NCBI RefSeq assembly: GCF_052857255.1
Contig: NC_135498.1
Coordinates: 83,166,639-83,230,638 of the forward strand
Direction of reading: 5' to 3'
DNA length: 64,000 nucleotides
From: Amblyomma americanum
Taxonomy: Eukaryota > Arthropoda > Arachnida > Ixodida > Ixodidae
Of this stretch, positions 1-11,278 are shown one piece after another. A program made the translations under genes and the position numbers. Each line of letters begins with the position of its first letter. Within the stretch, counting starts at the first letter, position 1. Under the pieces are notes generated by a model. The model was not told where the DNA came from and ran no database searches. It worked only from the letters and a program-made list of their open reading frames with translations.

Positions 1-19
1 ATTAGTCTTGCTTTCCATA

Positions 20-286
20 GATGACGCAGTAACTGTCTCCCATACCTCGGCGGACACCCCAACCGCGCAGTAAAGGTAGGGATAATGAAGGGAGTGAAAG
101 AAGAATGATGACAGAGTTGCCGTAGTGGAGGTCTCCGGGATAATTTCGACCACCTAGGGATCCTTAACGTCGACTGGCATCGCACAGCACACGGGTGTCT
201 TCTGTGTTTCGCCTCCATCGAAACGCTTCGAAAACGCCGCGGTCGGGTCCGAACCCGGGTACTCCGGCTCATTAGCCGAGCGCCTT
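20..286 (-). mobile_element. tRNA-derived SINE, older copy
   Basis: Read on the minus strand, this copy starts with a tRNA-like head whose B-box region reads GGTCCGAACCC. It continues with the body shared by all SINEs in the window (CCTCCA...CACAGCACACGGG on the plus strand) and ends in the tail type with a GTGTCC...ACTG...GCGTCAT segment. It belongs to the same subfamily as the copies at 28.9 and 39.1 kb. It has several substitutions relative to those and I see no clear target-site duplication. Transcription by Pol III would have been from the internal promoter; mobilisation would have needed a LINE in trans. Confidence 0.8.
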
Positions 287-902
287 GCCTGTTTGTAATT
301 CATGTTTTCTCTTGCCACAGCACTGTAAAACGGTGTGTATTTTTTTCTTAATTCGCCTTGCGCTTTTACTCTGAGCAGTTTGATCATAAGATACTAAGAG
401 TTGCATGCATGCACGGCTTTGTCGCACTTTTTTGACGCGCGCACCCGTAGCGAATGGGAATACTTGCAAACGAAAATATTATGCTGGTGAACAAAGATGT
501 TCTGCCTCCAAGGGCAGAAAGATCCTTTCGATAAATACTAGAATGTTGGCAACTGGGACAAGCATAACAAACGCAGCATATGAAAGACGTAAAATTTCTT
601 ACCTTTGATTCGGGCAGTTGGAGTATTTCCCTCTTCAAAGGAATTTTCAACAAAGGGTATAACTTCATGTTTAACAATACCCTCTGCGTCAACTTCAGCT
701 GTAGTTGATGGCTGTATACGTTCGGTGCGACCTAGAATTCCGACCTCCGCACGGAGTAGAACAGTCGCGGTTAGTAATGTTCCAGACTTTCTCATTCGTG
801 TTTATTTATCGCGCAATAGGATTTTTTACATGGCCAGATGTATTTGCAGAACAGCATAAAACTAAGACAGTCCCAGCTAAATACGACCGACAGAGCAAAA
901 AT
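287..902. other. no recognisable feature
   Basis: No open frame with codon-like bias, no splice-framed exon and no repeat match to other parts of the window was seen here. Short overlapping open frames on both strands look like chance. Confidence 0.5.
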
Positions 903-1190
903 GGTTGTGGTTTAGCTCTGGTTAAACCTGGAGTGACGCGATAGCTACAGCTGGCCGCGTGGAATTCGTTCAGTCGAATTGCAAAGCGAGTCTTTCGCCG
1001 CTCCGTTTCGCTGGGCGTACCTTCTTCGTCTCCGTCCCTGAATGTGGATTCACTCTCTCCCCCTCTCCCCGCTCTCGGTTTCGCACCACGTGACCAACCA
1101 CGTGACCCGACACGGCGGCACCACGCCACGGAGCACAAGAAGTGCCACGCTGACGGCTCGAAACGCTAGCGGAATGTAGCTCTCGCTACA
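903..1190 (+). repeat. family M repeat (MITE-like), copy 1
   Basis: This is the first of several copies of a GC-rich dispersed repeat. The 5' part has GTTTAGCTC...TTAAACC followed by GCGATAGCTACAGCTGGCC. The middle has GTCTTTCGCCGCTCCGTTTCGCTGGGCG and a pair of CACGTG palindromes separated by a few bases. The 3' end reads GGAATGTAGCTCTCGCTACAA. The ends GCGATAGCTACA and TGTAGCT(C/A)TCGC are an imperfect inverted repeat, which suggests a non-autonomous DNA element, although a SINE-like origin is not excluded. It lies head to head with the copy at 1526-1862. Confidence 0.65.
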
Positions 1191-1525
1191 ATATCTTGCA
1201 AATGTCGAGATAGTTTTGATCTTTACGCGTATTACAGAACATATCCGAGCCCACTGTGTCATAGTTTCTGGCTGCGCCGTGCTTTCAGCATGTTTGTTTT
1301 ACCTTGCCTCGTCCATTGCACACTGCTGGGGTGTACAGCAGCGTAAAGAAAGGTGTTGCAGTATCATACCTCTAACATGGTCTGTAGAACCAAGAGAAGC
1401 TGTGCCCATAAAACCTCTACAAACCAACTTGCTGACGACGACAACGCCTCCTTAAATTGGTAGGTTCCCTTGGCTTAACGTTAGCGAACCTCTCGCACAT
1501 ACTATCTCTTAGTCCAGCCTTCTTT
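1191..1525. other. spacer between inverted family M copies
   Basis: This 335-bp AT-richer stretch separates two oppositely oriented family M copies. No gene or repeat was recognised in it. Confidence 0.5.
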
Positions 1526-1862
1526 GATCGTTTTTGTAGCGATAGCTACATTACGCCAGCATCTGGAGCCTTCAGCGTGCCGATCCCGTGGCCACTGTGG
1601 CGGCGCCGTGGCTGGTCACGAGGTTGGTGACGTGGTGCGGAACAGCTGCCGGCGGCGCGGCTCGCCGGCGAAACCGAGTGGGGGTGGAGTGGAGAGGGGC
1701 GAGGAAGTGAAACCACGTCCAGGGACGAAGATGAAGGAACGCCCAGCGAAACGAAGCGGCGAAAGACTGACTTTGCAATTTGACTGAGCGAGTTCCATTC
1801 GGACAGCTGTAGCTATCGCGTAACTCCAGGTGTTACCAGAGCTAAACCACAGCCGTTTTTTT
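1526..1862 (-). repeat. family M repeat (MITE-like), copy 2, inverted
   Basis: The reverse complement matches copy 1 almost throughout: GGTTTAGCTCTGG, GCGATAGCTACAGCTG, the CTTTCGCCGCT(C/T)CGTTTCGCTGGGCG block, CACCACGT, and the end GTAATGTAGCTATCGCTAC. The terminal GTAGC(T)ATCGCTAC motif is best preserved here. With copy 1 it forms a large stem-loop-capable inverted pair with arms of about 290 bases. Confidence 0.65.
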
Positions 1863-2199
1863 ACTCCACCATCCGGCTTCCTACCTTTCCTTTGTACTTC
1901 TTAAAAAGTTCAAAATTTCAAGCCAGATATTACTTCACATCTCACCGTCAGAAAAGTACGGCGGTGTTGGGACCGGTAGCTCCCTGCTAGAGTGCCAACA
2001 AAAAGCAGGGTGATGTCATTGCAGGCAAAAACTGCCCAGTGTGACATTTGTTTCAGTTTCATTTAGCGCTCTTCCACGTTAACTGCGGCGGTAGACTGCA
2101 TGTATGTTGTCAGGAGCAGGCATGCTTGCGGGTACGGTACAGACATCGGCGTAAGTCATGTCGGGGCATGGTTTATACTTTATGAAGTTCACATCCCCA
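1863..2199. other. no recognisable feature
   Basis: No gene or repeat was recognised here. Confidence 0.45.
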
Positions 2200-2702
2200 A
2201 GCTACTCACGCTATTAGGGACGCCATAGTGGAAGGCCCCGTGTAATTTCGACCACATTGCTGTTTACAGCGTGTGCACAAACATCGCACATAGCACGAGT
2301 CTCTAAAATATGTTACTGTTGTTAGTGGCTAATTATTAATAAAATAACATTGGAAGAAAAATATGTTGCTAGCCGCGGCATCTGCCCTCGGAACCTGAAA
2401 CACCTGAGCTGCGACTAGCGGGAATAAAAGGACAGGGAGAGGGAAAGAAAGGGGGGAGCGATAGTAAGAAAGGATAGGGGTAGGTGGTAATAAAGCTATG
2501 TACACATAATACGGAATAATAATATAAATAATATAAATAATACGGAAATAAATGCAGGATACTGCGCCACGCATGATTGGAGTAATCGGTGGACGTGCAA
2601 ATGCTTTGGGGTGTGCGGGGACATCGAATTGCGACCGCAGCCGCCGAGATAGAATCCGTATCGTTCAGGTCAGCAGCCGAGCACCATAACCACTAGTCAA
2701 GT
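2200..2702 (-). mobile_element. SINE split by a ~305-bp insertion
   Basis: The tRNA-like head lies at about 2622-2702 on the minus strand (GTGGTTATGGTGCTCGGCTG, then a decayed B-box). The body and tail lie at about 2200-2316 (matching GTGCGATGT...GTGGTCGAAATT...CACTATGGCGTCCCT). The two parts adjoin in sense and order in the intact SINEs at 2967 and 35517. They are separated by roughly 305 bases of unrelated AT-rich sequence with simple TAATAATA runs. A later insertion into an old SINE is the simplest reading. Confidence 0.6.
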
Positions 2703-2966
2703 TGCGGCATGAAGAGTGTCTATATGAACCTCAAGACCTACCGCAGGAGCAGACTCTTAAGAGACACGAAGAAAACATGGAACGAGCGTAATGCAAGCTG
2801 TCTAAAAAGGTTCACCGGTGTTTTGCCTTTAACAGTGCAAGCGCTCTTGAACACAAGCACAGATAAGGCCTGTACAGGAAGCGGCTTGCGCTTATTTAAT
2901 AATTTATTTATTATGCCTTCTTTTACCTGAGTTTTCGCAGAAGTAGCGAACACAAACAATGCGCAG

Positions 2967-3198
2967 AGCCGCTTAGGCGGCTCAGTGGTTATGGCGCTCG
3001 GCTGCCGACCCGAATGACGCGGGTTCGATCCCGGCCACGGCGGTCGAATTTCGATGCAGGCGAAATTAAAGAGGCCCGTGTATTGTGCGATGTGAGCGCA
3101 CGTTAAAGAACCCAACATGTTCGAAATTTCCGGAGCCCTTCACTACGGCATCCCTCATAACCTAAGTCGCTTTGGGACGTTAAACCCAATACACCACA
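2967..3198 (+). mobile_element. tRNA-derived SINE with 13-bp target-site duplication
   Basis: The head has an A-box-like GGCGGCTCAGTGGTTATGGC and a perfect B-box GGTTCGATCCC, then the family body. The tail TTTGGGACGTTAAACCCAATACACCAC marks the second tail subfamily (as at 25961 and 35517). It is flanked by exact 13-bp direct repeats AAACAATGCGCAG at 2954-2966 and 3199-3211, which is the mark of LINE-mediated integration. It resembles the tRNA-derived SINEs described from ixodid ticks (for example Ruka); that family assignment is from memory, not a search. Confidence 0.92.
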
Positions 3199-3569
3199 AA
3201 ACAATGCGCAGGTTATGCATGCATTTGAACTAAAGTAGCACGCGGTCTTATACTAACCAAATATATAAAACAGTTTTTAAGCTATAACCAAACCAGTGAT
3301 TCATACGTAGAATACATAACTAAGAAAACATTTTGAATAAGCGGGTCTTTTGAAACGGCGAATATTTTTTGCTAATGCTGAAATAAGGCACAGCGCTTGC
3401 ACTACGCAGATCAGGTCATCTCATAAATACGACTGTATTATGTAGCAACCTTCGCACGCAAATCTTACAAATGCCTTCGAGGCATCACAAGAAAATACAG
3501 CCAGGTTCATACGGCATCTTAAGTCATCAAATAGCATCAGCATTGAAACACGTCCGCATTCCTTAACCT

Positions 3570-4150
3570 CTTGTCATGGGAAGAAAGCTTGCCCTTTTGT
3601 CATTCTTTCACACGCTATCTAATGGCGCCCAGCCATTCTCCCGGAATCAAATCTCTGCCCCTGATTGCTCAGCTCGCCTGTATCATGGTTATTAAGACTG
3701 CCGAATTTTCACTCGCACAGTTAGCTATCAGTACGTGCCGCTGGTGGTGGCAGTAAACGACTGGAACACATTGCTACCAAGCATCGTCAGCCATTATCAT
3801 TTTAAACAGCTTTACTAGCATTTTTTAACAAAGAAAACGCGTCATAGTGTGTGATCCCAGTACGTGGGATGAATGTCGTTTAACTTTTGCTGGTGCCTAT
3901 TTGCTTTGTTTTTTGTTTTCTTGCTTATGCCCTGCTGAACGGTACCAGAGCTTGTTTTTGGTACCGACCGGTCGCACAGTTTTTCTGTATTTTCTTGCTT
4001 TCAGCTGTTAACTGAAGTTTGCCTATTGCATCTCATAGCCATTTGTTATCGTGTTGCTGCTTTATTTTTCGAAAAATACCCTGCTGCACTCTCTAATGCC
4101 ACGTTCCGGGCCCTTGGGGTGAATAAATAAATATAAAGAAATAAATTTTC
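3570..4150 (+). pseudogene. CR1/L2-like LINE, 3' end with RT C-terminus
   Basis: Around 3724-3810 one frame reads SYQYVPLVVAVNDWNTLLP, matching the conserved C-terminal motif of CR1/L2-group reverse transcriptases (...DWN.LP..I). Upstream in related frames are RKLALLSFFHTLSNG-like residues of the same region, broken by stops. The 3' part ends GGGCCCTTGGGGTGAATAAATAAAT, a polyadenylation signal plus short-repeat tail typical of these LINEs. This is a 5'-truncated dead insertion of about 0.55 kb. The 5' limit is uncertain. Confidence 0.7.
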
Positions 4151-5825
4151 TTACGGGCATAAAAAAAAACCGGAACTGCTACGAATACTGTCTGCCCCTG
4201 GAATCTACTGACAGATTAACAAAAAGAGGTAAGTCAGTAACGTTACAGAGAAATTTACAGAGGCCATTGGGAACATAGAGAACAAAATCGAAACAGAAAA
4301 GGCTCACTACCTCAAAAGAAAAATCAGCTTCAGGCAGAGTGCTTCATTCTCCAATCACCCTACGAGAAAGTTAACCCGAAAGCCGTCTGAACAATAGTGT
4401 GAATGAAATGCATTGTCGCCCAGATTTGTTCTTGCCACTAATCTGAATATAATGACATGTGTAGACATTAACTAATATGGATGTGAATAAGTAAAAGTAA
4501 TTAACTTGAGCTTGCGAGTATTACTAAAGGCACAAAGATGAAAACGTAGCTAGACGGTAGCACGGGGGTTTGGGCTAGTTGGTTGCTATCTAACGCAGAA
4601 AAGATTAGCAGCATAAATAGAACGCACACATAAGACATAAGGCGTGCTGACGCAACTGTCAGCACGCCTTCACTCTCTTTGCTGGTGAATAAAATAGTTT
4701 TTTGAATTAATGTGATTAGGTTTTACCTGATGGTAACCGAATGTATTTAAAAGTCGAGGTTTTTTTAATAAAATTATAAGTGCAGCACTGTCTTGTCTTG
4801 TTTGTTCTTGGTCTTCTGTGCAGCTAAATGGGCGTTATTTCTTTAATAGAATCTTTGCAGCAAGTTGCTGGAACTTTTTCTGTCTCTGAGCACCGAGTTA
4901 GGGGTCTTGCTTCCAAACAATACTGACGAGTTTTACAATTGCAGAAACTGGCGTTTTGTCGGCTGGGTATTCTATTTATAAAACTAATTCCTTCTGAGAT
5001 GACACAGTCATTTATTGGTTCAAAACAGACTTAACTCATATATGTTACCATAAAGCAATGGGGAGCGCTCGTCCTGTTCCCTTCCTAGTCCGTGTTACCA
5101 GTTTGCGCTCTTATGTCTTTCATGAATTCTGTTATTTTTGTGGAACTCAATATGTTACCGACCTCTATTGACAGATTTCTTTTTTAGAAATTCAGGTAAA
5201 GAGCTATTTTTCTTTTACGTTTAGAAATATTCTCCTAATCACGCCATGTGTTAGATTTAGTGCAGTGCTTTTGCGTGTCACCTGGCATGGCATATGCTTT
5301 GTTTCTTGAGGTACTAAATAATTCTTCAGAAATACAGTGATTTTACGCCAATTATAAAAAAGCGCTTAGTCAAACACTTCACCAAGTTTCAATCCCATTG
5401 TCACAAAATATTTTGTATAAAAATTGGTGTAATACGTTACGGCGTTAAACTTTAAACGCTCTGAAGAAAGCACTCACTTCCGCGCTGATGTGCAATACTT
5501 ACAATTCGTAGTCCTCCAATGCGCGTCAGTCGAACGACAGACCCTGAGCTCGGGTCGTGGTAAAGGTGCTGCTGTATTCTCTTCCCATTCATCTGCAGAT
5601 AAAATTGCAATTAGTGTTCCACACCAAAAATTGAAGCCGCAAAGCATAAATTGAAGAGCACGTATTATTTTGTAAAATTCCTTACACCAGTAAAACCTGT
5701 CATCTTGTCTAAATTCTTCGCAATACGTCTTCTTTTGGCTGAAAAGAAGCTGTTATGGCTTACGGTTTGGAAATCCTTTTCTTGATTCAGGTCACACTGC
5801 TTAAGGTACAAAAATTTGTCCAATA
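4151..5825. other. no recognisable feature (1.7 kb, AT-rich)
   Basis: AT-rich sequence without a long open frame, recognisable repeat or exon-like segment on either strand. Confidence 0.55.
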
Positions 5826-6492
5826 ATATGCCAGGTGTTTCAGAGAAGAGTCCAAGTAATTCTCGAAAAAAATATTAGGTAAAAATATGGCTTCTTCAGC
5901 ATAGCACTACTAGTGTTGGCGGATACTAGAAAACCGATTAATCGTCTTAAGTAGTTAGCATGTTAACTAATATTTCATAATAAACTTTTTAACTATTATG
6001 GTTAGGCGCTTAGTTCCAATTAGACATTTGTAGCCAGTCATTAATAATATCCATAACAGTTTATAGAACATCAAAAGCGCGACTACAATTGGGGCTGTGG
6101 CCCGAAAAATTTTGGCTTTTATGACTAGTTACGTACAATGGACAGGTTGTTTTGCCTGTATACTTTTTGAAAGCGCGTTTATTTTGGCATGCTGTAGCCA
6201 AATTTTGTTGGCCCACTGCACCAACGATAGTCGCGTTTTTGAAATTCTGAAATTTAATATGGCTGTTACTAACGCCCGGCTACAAATCTCTATTTGCAAC
6301 CAGTTGCCTAACTGTGATAGTTGAAAAGTTATTGATCAGAAATTAGTTAGCCAGCTTACTACTTAACATGATTCACCGGTTTTCCGGTGTCCGCCAAAGC
6401 TGGTAATGCTATGCCAAAAAAGGCATATTTTTACCTCGAAAAGCTTATTTTTGAAATTTTCTTGAAGTCTTTCCCGAAACACCTGGTACAAT
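5826..6492. mobile_element. palindromic fold-back / MITE-like element
   Basis: The left arm (about 5826-6080) and right arm (about 6236-6492) are inverted copies of each other over roughly 255 bases. Matching landmarks include CCAGGTGTTTC at the outer edges, GGTAAAAATATG(G/C)CTT, GGCATAGCA(C/T)TAC, AAAACCG...TTAAGTAGT, GGCTAACTAAT and ACTATTATGGTTAGGC. About 155 bases separate the arms. There is no coding capacity, so any movement would have needed a transposase from elsewhere. Flanks do not show a clear target-site duplication. A related, more diverged partial copy lies at 23385-23910. Confidence 0.75.
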
Positions 6493-6689
6493 AACCGTAT
6501 AGATTTCTCTTTTTCTGTATGCACTTATTTACTACAAATCAGAAAAAGAAAAATGTTCCTACTTTTATAATCTACCATCGGGAGGGTTCTCAAATCAACA
6601 TTCCCGGGCACTGATATCAGCAATTCTATTCTAGTGGCATTTTTCTTAATTGATGCGATTGGGGAATTCGCGCCATCAAGAAAAAATAG

Positions 6690-7012
6690 GCGGTGATTTA
6701 GCTCGGGTTAAACCGGGAGTGGCGCGATAGCTACCGCTGGCCGAGTGGAACTTGCTCAGTTGAATTGCAGTCAGTCCTTCGCCGCTCCGTTTCGCTCGGT
6801 TTTCTTTCATCTTCGTCTCACTTGACACGGCGCATGCGCACAGCTGTGACAGCTCGGTTTCGCCAGCGCGCCGCGCCGCCGGCAGCAGCAGCTGCTCCGC
6901 ACCACGTGGCTGGTCACGTGACCAACCACGTGACAGCATGGCGGCGCAGCCACAGGGTGGCGGCGCCACCACGCTGAAGGCTCAAAATGCTACCGCAATG
7001 TAGCTATTGCAA
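6690..7012 (+). repeat. family M repeat (MITE-like), copy 3
   Basis: Same architecture as copies 1 and 2: GATTTAGCTCGGGTTAAACC, GCGATAGCTACCGCTGGCC, CCTTCGCCGCTCCGTTTCGCT, a doubled CACGTG segment (GGTCACGTGACCAACCACGTGAC) and the end GCAATGTAGCTATTGC. The centre is expanded by GC-rich GCCGCC/GCAGCAG repeats. Confidence 0.65.
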
Positions 7013-7062
7013 CAAAAGTTTAGAGATAACTACTATGGTCGGTAATGCGAAATTTTAGCGCA

Positions 7063-7308
7063 GGTCTACACATGCAGCCAGGCAGCCTCCGGGATCTTGC
7101 AGTGGTAGCCACCTGCTGGTCATCCTGGCCTCCGTTCCAGCCGTGGCAGGTGCAGTTTTGCTCTGCTAGCTACTACCACCACGGTTGTCTGGCGGCGTGT
7201 AACGCCTACAGCGCCAATGACGACGACTACGAGGAGGAATGCAGGAACGGGTGCATGAGAGCTGCGCTCTCAAATTGTCCAATCAAGAATTCATGGACAA
7301 TGCCATAA
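7063..7308 (+). pseudogene. candidate exon of a small secreted cysteine-rich peptide (frameshifted)
   Basis: Two adjacent frames carry the two halves of what looks like one secreted peptide. At 7104-7166 one frame reads HLLVILASVPAVAGA, which looks like a signal-peptide core and cleavage region, before a stop at 7167. From 7159 the other frame gives six cysteines spaced C-x8-C-x3-C-x12-C-x3-C-x6-C (CSAS..., GCLAAC, EEECRNGC, SNC), ending at 7308. A one- or two-base shift near 7155 separates them. A possible acceptor (TTTTAGCGCAG) lies at 7052-7062 and another (ATCTTGCAG) near 7102. The paired C-x3-C motifs suggest a helical hairpin. I do not recognise a named family. It could be a decayed gene, an exon with a sequencing indel, or chance. 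Confidence 0.4.
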
Positions 7309-8834
7309 GCAAGCTTATCTCGGTAGCCCGCCCAGCCAGTAAAAGCTTTGGTCCAAGACTGTTTCCTTGTAAGGGACGCATAAATTTGAAAATGCTTTTT
7401 GTATGCGTCGCATACGTCCGTCCCTCGTCCCCGTCGAAAGTATACAGCCTAAGGGGTTTGCTTGCGAGGCCTGCCGCATACCTCGTTATGCATCCTCAGC
7501 GACCGTAACCTCACGAAAGAGGAATTGCTCTGCGTCCTCAATCGTCCCAAGGTTTGTACTGCTTGATGTGGTAGGGAGCCACGCTCAAGAGCTTAGAAGG
7601 AAACCCTTTGTGCTGCGTACTTTTCTTGGGAGCTGTACATTTTACGAATGACCAATATGTGATGCTTACTACGCGCGACACATATTTCACGAAACGAACA
7701 CAGAACAAACGTCCTGTGCTCATTCCATGTTCTAAAGTGTACAGTGATATCCTGCTCGGGACCGGACCGATAGTATCTGTAATAAATAAACAAATAGATT
7801 TGTCCCCTGTTCGTGTCTTAAGTGCATCGCGCGTTGTCAGTATCGTGTACTACCAATACGTGATTTCCAGTTCACTGACACCCATCAGGGGTATATTATT
7901 TTCACTGATGAACTCCTGCGAAAGCTTTTAGGGGACTGCCTTACGTGGTGAACAAATTCCTCGTCTTGCCCGTAGGTTGTGACGACCACATCATCATGCA
8001 ACACAGAAGTCCTCGTTAGTGTCAACGTCTGATTGACCCGAATGGCGACGATCAGTTCCCCGCTGTCGCTTCGTTCTTCGAGAAGTCGAGGAAAGACGAG
8101 AGCTGGCGATGGAACCCCTGTGTTGGCAGAAGATAAGAAACAAGATGTTATTTAATGCTCTAGTATTACTGCTTCATCTTGACGATACCTATCCGTCTGG
8201 TCAGGGGAAGAAAGCGCGAGCATTTTCCGTCCCGGTTAATTTGATAAACCTCCGCTGAAGTGGTAACTCCGCCACCATCTGCTAAAATAGGTTTATAAAT
8301 AAAGAAAAACTTTATGGAGGCTGTGCGCAGCATATACGTACCATAAATTCTGAATTTCAACGGAAAGTTGTTTACGAGCGCGCTTTTTCATATATCGTGA
8401 GACTGCACTATAAGAACCAATATACCCGCACCCCTCCTGTCGGCACGCTTTGTCATATTAAAGTTTTTCTCATCGAAAAAAAGTTCCACATTAGTTTTCT
8501 ACGAAGTCTTCCCTACTGGATGCCAGTGATGGACAAACTTTAAAAGAAAAATTATGCTACACATTACAAGACTGGACCACAAGATTCAATCCTTCTATAA
8601 AGGTATATTACAATATTCCTGACTTGCTTGACAATTAAAATTGATATCCATAAACCATTGGTTTGGGAAGGCGTAATAATTCCAATAACTTTGATATCTT
8701 TTATTATGCAGCTTCAATGAGTTGCATTGAAGCACATTACAATGTTAAGTACAATTTCATTTTGCCGCTCAGTCATACAAGAAGCACCGGTAAGAAAATG
8801 ATAGATTTTTATTGTGAATTGCACACATCCACAT
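7309..8834. other. no recognisable feature
   Basis: About 1.5 kb with no convincing coding region, tRNA or repeat. Confidence 0.5.
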
Positions 8835-9000
8835 TGAGTGCCCTGCGACTTGCTTGAGGGACCAGTTATGACAGTACCCCTCGCACCCCTCTCTCTTTCC
8901 CTTCTCAGTCACCTCATCCCTCTTCCCCAGTGCAGGGTAGCCAACCGTAACACCCTTCTGGTTAACATCCCTGCCTTCCCTCTTCCTCTTTACTTATTTC
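8835..9000 (+). mobile_element. LINE 3'-UTR fragment (I-like family)
   Basis: A pyrimidine-rich stretch with TTCCCCAGTGCAGGGTAGCC, then CTGGTTAACATCCCTGCCTTCCC. It matches the 3' UTR downstream of the LINE ORF at 58-60.5 kb (TTCCCCAGTGCAGAGTAGC ... CCAACCTGTCTGCCTTTCCC). A short 3'-only insertion from the same family is the likely origin. No coding part is left. Confidence 0.6.
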
Positions 9001-9544
9001 GCCCAGAAAAACCTATTCAGGGAAATGGCTTGTGGCATACTGTGAAGGAAACGGCACCTAACGGCTTGAGTTAAAGTTGGCCATAAAAAGGCCAGGTATT
9101 GTCTCATATTCTTTTTGTTTTTGGGTTTGTGTATGTGTGTGAAAAAGGGTGCTAGACATACTGCAATGATAGCAATAACACTTTGGAGTGCGTTAAAAGG
9201 CTAAAACCGGCAACATTCACCACGGTTATATCATTCCAAACGCATTAAGAGAAAAATGCGGCCAACCAAAAGCACTATGATTTCAACTGGCTGTTTTGAA
9301 CACTTGATGTTTTCAGTGCGGTGGCATTACTAGTTGCATTTTATGATTTCGGGCATACGTACGTCCCTGAAGCCTGCTTTTGTGACAGGTACGTTGTATG
9401 TTGTCGATGTCCACGCCAGACGGTCCGAAAACCGACGTGACCCTATGACATAATCAGCACTGCGTACATCACCATGAAAGAAAAAATTAAAATTTCTCCC
9501 GAAGTTGGTTTTGAACCCATGCTTGCGCAAGATAAGATGGCTTC
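9001..9544. other. no recognisable feature
   Basis: No gene or repeat was recognised here. Confidence 0.45.
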
Positions 9545-9768
9545 TTCAGTTAATGTCCCAAAACGGCTCAGGCTATGAGGGGCGCCGTATTAAAGGGCTC
9601 CAGAAATTTCTACCACCTGGGGTTTTTTAAAGTGCACTGGCATCGCACAGTACAAGGGCCTCTAGGATTTCACCTCCATCGAAATTCGACCGCTCCGGCC
9701 GGCATCAAACCAGCGTATTTCGGGCCAGAAGCCCAGCGCCATAACCGATGAGCCATCGCTGAGGCTTT
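9545..9768 (-). mobile_element. tRNA-derived SINE
   Basis: On the minus strand the head contains GATGGCTCATCGGTTATGGCGC, a decayed B-box, the body (TTCGATGGAGGTGAAATCC, TGTGCGATGCCAGTGCAC) and the tail GCCTGAGCCGTTTTGGGAC. This is the TTTGGGACGTTAAACC tail subfamily. No clear target duplication is visible. Confidence 0.8.
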
Positions 9769-10415
9769 TGCGAACAAAGCGATCACTTTGACCTGCATGG
9801 TAAGAACCTAGACACTTTAGCCGCAGAAATAAATCGGCCAAACCGCGTCCTCCACTCTTCACTGAGCGAAACAAATAAGTCCGTCTGGTTCTCTCCCAAA
9901 CTGAATCCTACACAAGTACCGCGAGCACACTATGCATATTCTGCACGCTAACTCCTGACATAGATAGCGCTTGCAATACATACCACTGTTTGAAAACATT
10001 GAATAGATTGCAGACCGTTGAACACGCAAACACTGACAAATCAAGACCACCCCACTCATCCACATTCATGACTCCAGGTGGCGCATCACCGCAGCACAAC
10101 ACCCGGCGCGTTAAACTGCCAGTCGTTGTTGTTGTTGCCTTAGCGACATGGCACATATCCAGGACTAGGAATAGGCCAGGGTTCAGTGAGGAGAGCCAAA
10201 ATAAGAGGGTAAACTGGGTAGTAAGCGATCGCCGCAGCGCATCACCACGCGAGCATGCTGTCGCATTTCCAGCACGTAAGTAGTCTCAAGTACCCTCCAG
10301 AACTTCGTTCGGTGATTTGAGATAGTTGCATGTCGAAGCTTAAGGCGAAAAGCACTCTCTGTCGCATCGCAATAGACTGTGTACCTGGCCTTCTCTGTAC
10401 CGGCGGAGCGCTGGC
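9769..10415. other. no recognisable feature
   Basis: Sequence left of the P-like element. No exon or repeat recognised. Confidence 0.45.
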
Positions 10416-10440
10416 TTAAAGGGACCATGCAAAGAATAAA
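10416..10440 (+). repeat. left terminal inverted repeat of P-like element
   Basis: TTAAAGGGACCATGCAA matches the reverse complement of the right end with one mismatch over the first 17 bases. After that the two sides differ by small indels. Confidence 0.75.
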
Positions 10441-11030
10441 AAGTCGCTTGCAAATGCCTTAAACGCTTAGAAATGATGCTAAGATGCATTCACTCCGAGT
10501 ATGAGTCTTCGGAACTGAGCCGACATATTAATATGAATTTTTTAGAAAACCGTGTTTTTTAAAATTCGCGGGCCGATTGGTGTGCTCGTAGTGACCAATT
10601 TTGAAACTTAAATCATGAAAAAAGACGTCACTGTACCCATGACGTCGCCAGGCCACCACACGCCCTAATTCGCTGGAGCCACGGCAGCCACGACGTCACG
10701 GGCACACTTCCGGTAGTCATGAATATCGTCGGCTCGTCCCGCCGCGCGACCCTCTCGGGCAAGCGCGAGCCAGGGCATTGCCTTCGCGCATATGGTTTAA
10801 ATTTTCCTCTGCCGCCTCCTTCTGTCGGGAGTTGCGGGGCCACTCGCAGTGGCTCGCCGAGTCGCTACTGTCGTCACTGGCGTTCAGCCGGTACCGCGTG
10901 AACGCATAGGGCTCGATGGTCATCGCGGCCGTAAGAGCGAGCAGTCGCACCTCGAGGTACCGGTCCATTAGTGCTAGCTACAACACACAAGCAAAGAAAC
11001 CCGACGCGCGCCGCAATCACGCTGCCGCTG

Positions 11031-11073
11031 GGGTGCTAGGGCATTACCCCCTGAACAGCTTTCAGGCCTGCGC
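11031..11073 (+). repeat. left sub-terminal inverted repeat of P-like element
   Basis: Contains CTGAACAGCTTTCAGGCCTG and pairs with 15416-15456 over about 40 bases with few differences. A perfect CRE palindrome TGACGTCA lies just inside it at 11083-11090, mirrored at 15397-15404, so the symmetry extends further inward. Sub-terminal repeats in P elements are transposase-binding or enhancer regions. Confidence 0.8.
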
Positions 11074-11278
11074 CCAAAATTTTGACGTCACATCCGGCAG
11101 GCTGACACTTGCAGAAGCCGCATCGCCAGGGACATGATTTTAGTCCCTGCTGTTCTTTCTTTCACGCTCCTTGCGCCGCGCGAGCCGGTTGGTTGCAGCG
11201 GCGTGGTCGCGTTTGTCGTCTCTTGTCGTTGTTTTTCGGCAATTTTGTTTCCGGGTGCGATGTGCAATAGATACTAAA

